Source of the DNA: Flavobacteriales bacterium | GTDB lineage: Bacteria > Bacteroidota > Bacteroidia > Flavobacteriales > BACL11 | Length of the DNA stretch: 6,627 bases | NCBI GenBank assembly: GCA_002697505.1 | Contig: NZWA01000085.1 | Coordinates: forward strand, 1-6,627 | Direction of reading: 5' to 3' | Shown here: one piece after another, positions 1 through 5,784 of the stretch | How the letters are laid out: every line of letters starts with the position of its first letter | Numbering within the stretch: position 1 is the stretch's first letter | Position numbers and translations under genes: made by a program | Notes under the pieces: model-generated | Seen by the model: only the letters and a program-made list of their open reading frames with translations | What the model was told of the DNA's origin: nothing | The model's database searches: none

Positions 1-185
1 AAGCTCAAGACTTGGATGTAAGAGTAATCAACGTTGTTGGTGAGGCTGTTTACACTGAAAACTTAGAAGAGTTTATAGGTGAATACACTAAACAGATTGA
101 TTTAGCTAATTATACGAAAGGAGTTTACTTCTTAGAAATCACAACTAATAATGGTGTGGTTAATAAGAAACTAATCCTTCAATAA
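1..185 (+). CDS. C-terminal fragment of a T9SS-exported protein (type A sorting domain), 5' end outside the window
   Basis: The reading frame is open from base 3 and ends at TAA 183-185, giving the last 60 residues of a protein that starts before the window. What is visible matches the C-terminal half of a Bacteroidetes type A T9SS sorting domain: VRVINVVGEAVY, then QIDLANYTKGVYFLEI, then the closing VVNKKLILQ. In this family the domain routes a Sec-exported protein through the type IX translocon, and is normally removed as the protein is released or attached to the cell surface. The catalytic or binding part lies upstream, so the function cannot be named. A strong palindrome starts 11 bases after the stop, so this gene is probably a separate transcription unit from the cluster downstream. 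The sorting-domain call is firm; the rest of the protein is unknown. Confidence 0.85.
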   Translation, partial: AQDLDVRVINVVGEAVYTENLEEFIGEYTKQIDLANYTKGVYFLEITTNNGVVNKKLILQ

Positions 186-195
186 ATAATAAACA

Positions 196-223
196 TAATA
201 CAGGAGCATATGCTCCTGTATTA
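196..223 (+). terminator. Perfect 28-bp palindrome, probable transcription terminator of the upstream gene
   Basis: Bases 196-223 are a perfect palindrome centred between 209 and 210, with core CAGGAGCATATGCTCCTG and A/T flanks. As RNA it would fold into a stem of about 12 bp with a short AT loop. It lies 11 bases after the stop of the upstream gene and about 85 bases before the next promoter box, which is where a terminator is expected. It is followed by AAAAATCT rather than a run of T, so it is not a textbook intrinsic terminator on the plus strand. Its short A/T flanks could work on either strand. The alternative is a dimeric protein-binding site, which its distance from the promoter makes less likely. 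Confidence 0.7.
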
Positions 224-270
224 AAAATCTGGACTTTAAACGATACTTTTTTCAGTTGGATAGAGAAAAA

Positions 271-300
271 TAATGACTATTAACGTTATTATTGTCATTA
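271..300. promoter_or_regulatory. Inverted repeat upstream of the promoter box, possible operator
   Basis: TAATGAC (271-277) is exactly repeated in inverted form as GTCATTA (294-300), separated by 16 bases that contain the small palindrome TAACGTTA (281-288). The right arm ends 7 bases before the putative -7 box at 308, so a bound protein would sit across the -33 region of the heme-uptake-like operon. An iron- or heme-responsive repressor would be a natural regulator here, but the sequence does not resemble a Fur box closely enough to name one. Seven-base arms arise by chance fairly often in AT-rich DNA. Confidence 0.3.
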
Positions 301-307
301 GAATAAC

Positions 308-315
308 TAATTTTG
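308..315 (+). promoter_or_regulatory. Bacteroidetes -7 promoter box (TAATTTTG) of the HmuY/TonB-receptor cluster
   Basis: TAATTTTG matches the Bacteroidetes consensus TAnnTTTG at every fixed position. It sits 18 bases before the ATG at 334, which predicts a short leader of roughly 10-15 nucleotides. The matching -33 TTG is not convincing: the nearest TTG (292-294) leaves a 13-base spacer, shorter than the usual 17-23. Either the promoter is weak and activator-dependent or the -33 element is degenerate. The leader shows no purine-rich Shine-Dalgarno sequence, as is normal in this phylum. Confidence 0.55.
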
Positions 316-333
316 CAGTCCAAAAATTGAGCT

Positions 334-1560
334 ATGAAGTATACCTTAACAATAATTACAATAATTTTATTTTACATTTCACCACTTGCACAAACGGTAC
401 AAATTTCTATGGGAAACAATTATGCAAATCAAGTTTTCTATAGCATGCAAAATGGTGAAATAAAAAACATAAGTAATGATAACTGGGACTTGTCATTTAC
501 CACTGATCAGTATGCATCTACTATAAGAACCAATGATGGAAAGGGTGTTGAGCTTTATACATACCATCTTGGAGACACTTCTGATTGGCAAAATATAAAT
601 GTTTCTATTATAAATAATTTATCTTCAGGAATGTACAATAGCGAAATAAGCTGGTATGATGGAGCCTTTGAAAACAATTCATTAGGTCATCCTGATTACG
701 GTTGGGGAGTTTATAATATGATTAACCATAATGTAACAGGAGATTCATTATACATTATTAAAACAATAAATGGTAATTGGAAAAAAATATGGATTCAAGA
801 ACTAACAACTGCTGGAGAATATATTTTTAAATTTGCAAATCTTGATGGGTCAAATGAAATTACTCAATCTATTTTAAAGACAAATTACACTGATAAAAAC
901 TTTATATACTTCTCAATTGATCAAAATACAATAATCGATAGAGAACCTATCAGTTCAGAATGGGATATTACGTTCACTAAATATATCAGTCCAGTTCAAG
1001 CTATGCCTTACCCAGTAACAGGTGTTTTAACAAATAGTAATACTAAAGTTGCAAAAGCCACTGGAGTTACTGATCCGCTAACATACTTTGATTACTCAAA
1101 TCATAACTTTAACAATGACATAAATAGCATAGGCTATGACTGGAAATCATATCAGGGAAGTTATGTAGTTGATGCAAACAGATGCTACTTCATAAAAGAC
1201 ATAAACGAAAATATTTGGAGATTAGTTTTTAACAGTTTTGATGGAATGTCAACAGGAAATATTGAATTTAATACTGAACTTATATTTAACACTAGCTCAG
1301 TCAATATAAATAAAACTAACTCCTTAAATATTTTTCCTAATCCAACAACTCAAAATACAAACTTAATATTTGATTTTGAAAAAGAATGCCTTATTAATAT
1401 ATACGATATCTCTGGTGTGAAAGTTTATTCCAAACAACTTAATAGTGGAGGCTTAAAATTAATTAATTTGCCAACTGAAAATTTTGACGCTGGACTATAC
1501 TTTTTAGTAGTTTACAAAGAAAATAGAGTTCTAGCTAAAGAGAAATTAATCGTGCAATAA
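334..1560 (+). CDS. Secreted HmuY-like protein with C-terminal T9SS type A sorting domain
   Basis: This 408-residue protein has a Sec signal peptide (about 1-19, hydrophobic TIITIILFYISPLA before Q20). A HmuY-like beta domain follows (about 28-320), then a type A T9SS sorting domain (about 329-408) that opens with LNIFPNPT and closes with KEKLIVQ. HmuY-type marks are WDLSF (51-55), KFANLDGSNE (166-175), SEWDITFTKY (208-217), YPVTGVLTN (226-234) and IGYDWKSY (267-274). Each recurs in the same order in the lipoprotein at 3575-4618. HmuY of Porphyromonas is a surface or secreted heme-binding protein that passes heme to the TonB receptor HmuR, and a receptor gene follows here after 8 bp. The protein is much longer than HmuY of P. 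gingivalis (a little over 200 residues), and HmuY there is a lipoprotein, whereas this one should leave through T9SS. It has few His residues (78, 119, 132, 257), so the heme ligands cannot be assigned. ATG 334 is chosen because it gives a complete signal peptide. Confidence 0.75.
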   Translation: MKYTLTIITIILFYISPLAQTVQISMGNNYANQVFYSMQNGEIKNISNDNWDLSFTTDQYASTIRTNDGKGVELYTYHLGDTSDWQNINVSIINNLSSGMYNSEISWYDGAFENNSLGHPDYGWGVYNMINHNVTGDSLYIIKTINGNWKKIWIQELTTAGEYIFKFANLDGSNEITQSILKTNYTDKNFIYFSIDQNTIIDREPISSEWDITFTKYISPVQAMPYPVTGVLTNSNTKVAKATGVTDPLTYFDYSNHNFNNDINSIGYDWKSYQGSYVVDANRCYFIKDINENIWRLVFNSFDGMSTGNIEFNTELIFNTSSVNINKTNSLNIFPNPTTQNTNLIFDFEKECLINIYDISGVKVYSKQLNSGGLKLINLPTENFDAGLYFLVVYKENRVLAKEKLIVQ

Positions 1561-1568
1561 ACCGCTGC

Positions 1569-3578
1569 ATGATCAAAAATATTATTACAATACTTATTCT
1601 TGTATGCACATCAGCGTATTCTCAAAAATCTTTTTTAAGTAACGACTCAATAAAAATCAAAAAGATATTAGAAGAGGTTGTAATAACTGGCCAAATAAAA
1701 GAAGTAAATATTGATAATGCTCTTCATGATATTAATATAATTGGTTTGGAAACTATTAAAAAGGGTGGTTTTACAAGTCTTAATGAAATTTTAAAATTTC
1801 AGAGCAATATTCAAATATCAAATGATAATCTACTTGGGTCACAAATAAATATTCAAGGAATTTCAGGAGAAAATATCAAAATACTAATAGACGGAAAACC
1901 AATGATTGGTAGACTAAATGGTAATATTGATTTATCACAAGTAAATTTACTGAACGTTAAAAGAATAGAAATAGTTGAAGGGCCTCTCTCAGTTAACTAC
2001 GGGAGTGATGCCTTAGGAGGAACAATTAATATTATCACTAAAAAACCCAATGAAATATCACCTGCTTTTGAAAGTTATTACGAAACAATAGGAAAATACA
2101 ACAACAGTATTGTTTTAAATCAAGAATATCAAAATCAAAATATTACATATTTTTTTAGTCGAAAATATTTTAATGGATGGTCTAAAGATGATAGTTATAC
2201 ATTTTTGCCTCAAATGGAGTTTGCAGACACTAATAGGTTTAAAAAGTGGAAACCAAAAGAACAAGTTATAAATAAACTAGAACACAATATAACTTATTAT
2301 CAGCTTAATATTAGAAGCTACTATGAACATTTTTATGAAAAAATAACAAATAGAGGGTTTCCATTTGAATCCACCGCGTTTGCCACTGCTTTTGATGATT
2401 ATTATTTTACATACAGAAAAGATTTCGGCACTGAAATAAATGCAAAAAAATGGAATCATAGAATAAATATTATTGGTGGTCACAACAATTACAGGAGAAT
2501 TAAAAATACATACTTAAAAAATCTAACAACTCTTTCTCAATCTATTTTACCTGATGCATCAGCTCAAGACACCTCTATTTTTAATCTTATGTTTTTGAAA
2601 GCAACTGCATCAAATGACAAGAATAATAAAATTAATTATCAGATTGGATTTGACTTAAATGAAGAAAATGCAAAGGGGAAAAAAATAATTGATAATCAGC
2701 AAAACCAATCTGACTATGCATTTTTTTCAAACGTACAATTGAATCTTAACGAAAAGGTTATAATTAGACAAGGTTTAAGATTAATCTATAACAACAGGTA
2801 TGCAGCACCTATTGTTCCAGCAACAAATGTTTTAATCAAGCATAAAAAAAATCAATTGCGTTTTTCTTACGCGAAAGGGTTTAGAGCACCTAGCTTAAAA
2901 GAGTTGTTTTTTGAATTTATTGATATAAATCACAATATTGTAGGAAACAAAAATCTAAATGCTGAAACATCAGATAACTATAGAATTTCATTTAGAAAAG
3001 ATCTGGTATTTGATAAGAACATTTTAAACTTTAAATTATCAACTTTTTATAATAAAATAAATAATAAAATATCATTAAGTAATGTAGATGATCAATATAG
3101 CTACTTTAATGTAGCCGAATTTAAATCAATGGGTATTAATTTAAAATCAAATATATTAATAAACAAGTTAAAATTTAATAATACTATATCATACACCGGA
3201 ATATCAACTGAACTATATGAAAATTACAATAATCAACCTGATTTCACATTTTTTATTGAAACAAGCAATAGCGTAAGCGCAAACATATACAAAGATTTTC
3301 AGCTCAATATTTACCATAAATATGTTGGTCCCTCACCTTCATTTACCGAACTGAATAATGATATTATAGAAACAGAAACAGATAGTTATCATTTAATTGA
3401 TTTTTCACTTAATACTAAAATTTCAAATAAAATTTTTATAACGTTAGGATGTAAAAATGTTTTAAATGTAATTGATATTAATTCTAGCTCTCAAAACTCC
3501 ACACATAGTGGAGGTGATGGAATTGTTTCTATTAATTATGGAAGAACCTACTTTACAAACTTAAAAATACATTTATGA
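1569..3578 (+). CDS. TonB-dependent outer-membrane receptor, HmuR/BtuB-like, probable heme importer
   Basis: This 669-residue receptor has a signal peptide (about 1-18, ending AYS before Q19), a TonB box (EEVVITG, 35-41), a plug domain (about 45-158, with ILIDGKPM, VKRIEIVEGPLSVNYGSDAL and GGTINIITKKP) and a beta-barrel for the rest. It lacks the N-terminal carboxypeptidase-like domain of SusC-type receptors, and its length fits the heme/cobalamin receptor class. Heme receptors carry FRAP and NPNL motifs flanking a conserved His. Here FRAP is at 438-441, His at 455, and a variant NKNL at 460-463 with Lys in place of Pro. The role would be TonB- and proton-motive-force-driven import of a ligand handed over by the adjacent HmuY-like proteins. 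It starts 8 bp after the preceding stop, and its TGA overlaps the next ATG, so the three genes look co-transcribed. Cobalamin or a siderophore is an alternative substrate; the HmuY neighbours and hemW favour heme. The C-terminus ends in IHL rather than the usual terminal aromatic. Confidence 0.88.
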   Translation: MIKNIITILILVCTSAYSQKSFLSNDSIKIKKILEEVVITGQIKEVNIDNALHDINIIGLETIKKGGFTSLNEILKFQSNIQISNDNLLGSQINIQGISGENIKILIDGKPMIGRLNGNIDLSQVNLLNVKRIEIVEGPLSVNYGSDALGGTINIITKKPNEISPAFESYYETIGKYNNSIVLNQEYQNQNITYFFSRKYFNGWSKDDSYTFLPQMEFADTNRFKKWKPKEQVINKLEHNITYYQLNIRSYYEHFYEKITNRGFPFESTAFATAFDDYYFTYRKDFGTEINAKKWNHRINIIGGHNNYRRIKNTYLKNLTTLSQSILPDASAQDTSIFNLMFLKATASNDKNNKINYQIGFDLNEENAKGKKIIDNQQNQSDYAFFSNVQLNLNEKVIIRQGLRLIYNNRYAAPIVPATNVLIKHKKNQLRFSYAKGFRAPSLKELFFEFIDINHNIVGNKNLNAETSDNYRISFRKDLVFDKNILNFKLSTFYNKINNKISLSNVDDQYSYFNVAEFKSMGINLKSNILINKLKFNNTISYTGISTELYENYNNQPDFTFFIETSNSVSANIYKDFQLNIYHKYVGPSPSFTELNNDIIETETDSYHLIDFSLNTKISNKIFITLGCKNVLNVIDINSSSQNSTHSGGDGIVSINYGRTYFTNLKIHL

Positions 3579-4618
3579 AAAAAAATAGATGGATAATTAT
3601 ATTTTGCTTTATATTTTTTATTTCATGTGAAAAAGAAGAAAAAGCTATAGATGTAATTGGATGTACCGATCCTATTGCTTCAAACTATAATCAATTTGCA
3701 AATATTTCTAATAATTCTAGCTGTAATTACGAAAGCTACTCAACAACTATCCCTTTAACATCAAACTATCAAAATCAAATATTTTTTAATGTCAAAAACA
3801 ATATTTTTGTTGCTGAAAACTTAAAATCAGAATGGGATTTAGCATTTGAAACTGGAGACGAGGGGTTTCATATTACTATAAATTCTTCTACCTTTTCTCA
3901 AATATCTTCAGTCAGTAACATAAATTTTGAAGATGTAAATTCTGTAAATAATTTAAGTTGGCAGTGGGACAATCCTAGCGGAAACATTGATAGTACAGCA
4001 ATTGGAGATTTTAGAATTAATCCTGAAAAAGTTTGGATTCTAGATAGAGGACTAACAACAAATGGTAGCAGTAGAGGATTTAAAAAATTTATTATTGAGA
4101 ATGTAAATGAAGAGTATTATTTAATGAGGTATGCTAATCTTGATAATAGCAACGATACTACTATAAATATTTATAAAAATAATAATTATCATTTTATACA
4201 ATTTTCTTTCAATACAAATGCTCAAATTCAAATAGAACCTGAAATGTATTCTTGGGATTTACTATTTAGTCAATATACACATTTATACAAAAACAACACT
4301 GAAGTGCCTGCATACTTAGTTACAGGTGTTCTAATTAATCATTTATCAAATATTCAAGTAGCTGTAGATAGTAGCCTAAAATATGAAGATATTACACTTG
4401 ATGATGCGAACGCATATACTAACTTTTCAAACAAAAAAAATATTATAGGCTATAATTGGAAATACTTTAATTTTGACACACAAACATACACTGTCAAAAC
4501 ATACATAACATATGTAATAAGAAATAACTCAAATGAATATTATAAGATGAGATTTATAGATTTTTACAACGACTTTGGAGAAAAAGGATTTCCAAAAATA
4601 GAAATTCAAAAACTTTAA
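3575..4618 (+). CDS. HmuY-like surface lipoprotein with a Cys-pair GCTDP motif
   Basis: This 347-residue protein starts at ATG 3575, overlapping the receptor stop by 4 bp (ATGA), so translation is probably coupled. The signal peptide (1-17) ends in FFIS before Cys18, a lipobox with Phe at the -3 position. The sequence after the Cys, EKEEK, contains Lys-Glu-Glu, which fits the lipoprotein export signal K-(D/E)2 described in Capnocytophaga, so surface exposure is likely. Residues 29-52 form a GCTDPIASNYN...CNY motif with Cys30 and Cys50, seen in many secreted Bacteroidetes proteins. The HmuY-like domain (about 64-347) carries WDLAF (87-91), RYANLDNSND (185-194), SWDLLFSQY (226-234), YLVTGVLIN (247-255), IGYNWKYF (291-298) and YKMRFIDFYN (323-332), parallel to the protein at 334-1560. 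It should bind the ligand at the surface and deliver it to the receptor. There is no T9SS sorting domain. An A8 run directly follows the start codon. Its His residues (99, 206, 236, 256) do not align with those of the paralogue. Confidence 0.8.
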   Translation: MKKNRWIIIFCFIFFISCEKEEKAIDVIGCTDPIASNYNQFANISNNSSCNYESYSTTIPLTSNYQNQIFFNVKNNIFVAENLKSEWDLAFETGDEGFHITINSSTFSQISSVSNINFEDVNSVNNLSWQWDNPSGNIDSTAIGDFRINPEKVWILDRGLTTNGSSRGFKKFIIENVNEEYYLMRYANLDNSNDTTINIYKNNNYHFIQFSFNTNAQIQIEPEMYSWDLLFSQYTHLYKNNTEVPAYLVTGVLINHLSNIQVAVDSSLKYEDITLDDANAYTNFSNKKNIIGYNWKYFNFDTQTYTVKTYITYVIRNNSNEYYKMRFIDFYNDFGEKGFPKIEIQKL

Positions 4619-4647
4619 TTACTTAATTGTATTTATATTAGCCAACT

Positions 4648-5784
4648 ATGGCTGGTATCTACATTCATATTCCATACTGCAAAAAAAAGTGTGTCTATTG
4701 TGATTTTTACTTTAAGATAAACACAGATGACATGCATGAGATGATAAACTGCATTATAAAAGAACTCGTTCGTAGAAAAAAGTATGTCAAAACTAGTCGA
4801 ATTAATACAATTTATTTTGGAGGAGGAACTCCATCTATATTAACTGAAAAGGAAATAAAAAAAATTTTAAGCACTATTTATGATAATTATAAGGTATGTG
4901 AAAAACCAGAAATTACATTAGAAGCAAATCCTGATGATTTAAATATGAAAAAAATAGCTAATTTTTTTAACGTTGGAGTTAATAGACTAAGTATAGGCGT
5001 TCAATCTTTTAATGATGATGATTTGATTTTTTTAAATAGAAATCATTCACGAGAAGACGCCATAAGTTCTATAAAAACAGCTCAAAAAATAGGCTTCAAA
5101 AATATTAGTGCCGATTTAATGTATGGTCTTCCAAACCAAAGTTTAAACGACTGGGAGGATAATTTAAATTTACTCTTTGATTTAAACATCCAGCATTTAT
5201 CAGCGTATATGCTAACATTAGAAAAAAAAACTAAACTTTTTGAATATGTAAAAAAAAATAAAGTCAAAATGACTGACGACACAACTGTAATTAATCAATA
5301 TTATAGCTTATTAAATATAGCAAAAAAAAATAATTTTGTACAATACGAAATTTCAAATTTTGCAAAAGACAATGTTTTTTCTAAACATAACACATCATAT
5401 TGGCAAAACAAATTGTTTTTAGGAATTGGTCCATCTGCTCACTCATTTAATTATGAATCTAGAAGATGGAACATAGCATCTAACAAAAAATATATTGAAA
5501 AATTGAATACAAATAATATTTATTTTGAAGAAGAAATATTAACTATTAATCAACAGTATAATGAATATGTTTTAACAAATTTAAGAACAATGTGGGGTAT
5601 AAATATTAATGTGATTAAATCTCGTTTTGGCAGTAAATTTGCTTCACATACAATAAAAATGATGCAAAAATGGAATGAAAAAAAATATATCCACGAAAGT
5701 AATGAAAATGTTGTTTTAACCGATAAGGGATCAGTGTTTGCCGATAAAATTATAAGTGATTTATTTTTTGTTGAGAATCTCTAA
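4648..5784 (+). CDS. hemW: HemW, radical-SAM heme chaperone
   Basis: HemW is a cytoplasmic radical-SAM-family protein that binds heme and delivers it to heme-requiring enzymes of the respiratory chain. This copy has 378 residues, normal for the family. It opens with IYIHIPYC and a [4Fe-4S] motif C11-X3-C15-X2-C18-D-F. The residue after Asp19 is Phe rather than Cys, which separates HemW from coproporphyrinogen dehydrogenase HemN (CX3CX2CXC). Further family motifs are GGGTPS (59-63 region), RLSIGVQSF (113-121), SADLMYGLPNQ (154-164), YEISNFA (233-239), HNTSYW (247-252) and GIGPSAHSF (259-267), followed by the C-terminal HemW domain (about 300-378). It lies 29 bp after the HmuY-like lipoprotein with no hairpin between them, so read-through from the uptake operon is plausible. 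No convincing own promoter is visible. The 3' end overlaps the convergent glycosyltransferase by 24 bp. A8 and A9 runs (4681-4688, 5222-5230) lie inside the frame, which is intact. Confidence 0.95.
   Translation: MAGIYIHIPYCKKKCVYCDFYFKINTDDMHEMINCIIKELVRRKKYVKTSRINTIYFGGGTPSILTEKEIKKILSTIYDNYKVCEKPEITLEANPDDLNMKKIANFFNVGVNRLSIGVQSFNDDDLIFLNRNHSREDAISSIKTAQKIGFKNISADLMYGLPNQSLNDWEDNLNLLFDLNIQHLSAYMLTLEKKTKLFEYVKKNKVKMTDDTTVINQYYSLLNIAKKNNFVQYEISNFAKDNVFSKHNTSYWQNKLFLGIGPSAHSFNYESRRWNIASNKKYIEKLNTNNIYFEEEILTINQQYNEYVLTNLRTMWGININVIKSRFGSKFASHTIKMMQKWNEKKYIHESNENVVLTDKGSVFADKIISDLFFVENL

Larger units (their letters stand above)
334..5784 (+). other. Putative heme-uptake operon: HmuY-like / TonB receptor / HmuY-like lipoprotein / hemW
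   Basis: Four same-strand genes are separated by +8, -4 and +29 bases, with no terminator-like hairpin between them. A single promoter box lies at 308-315 and a palindromic terminator closes off the gene upstream. Co-transcription of the first three is strongly suggested by the spacing and the ATGA overlap; inclusion of hemW is weaker. Functionally this gives surface capture (two HmuY-like proteins), outer-membrane transport (receptor) and a cytoplasmic heme chaperone. No inner-membrane ABC transporter or heme oxygenase gene is in the window. Confidence 0.6.

Noticed and set aside
292..294. TTG as the -33 element of the promoter at 308-315
   Set aside because: The 13-base spacer is too short for the usual 17-23 bases in Flavobacteriia.
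2277..2483. Minus-strand open frame of 68 codons inside the TonB receptor gene
   Set aside because: It lies entirely within a well-supported gene, has no recognisable domain and no promoter. It is a shadow frame.
4629..4641. Possible own promoter for hemW (TATATTAG at 4634-4641)
   Set aside because: It mismatches TAnnTTTG at one fixed position and would start transcription almost at the ATG; no -33 element fits. Read-through from upstream is simpler.
4681..4688. A AAA AAG-type slippery sequence in hemW (codons 12-14) as a programmed frameshift
   Set aside because: The main frame encodes the full-length conserved protein, no stimulatory hairpin is evident, and such A runs are common in this DNA.
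5082..5282. Minus-strand open frame of 66 codons inside hemW
   Set aside because: It is antisense to conserved hemW sequence, with no family resemblance and no start signals.
4648..5784. Annotation of this gene as oxygen-independent coproporphyrinogen dehydrogenase HemN
   Set aside because: The cluster motif is CX3CX2C followed by Asp-Phe. HemN needs a fourth Cys (CX3CX2CXC) and is longer. HemW fits better.
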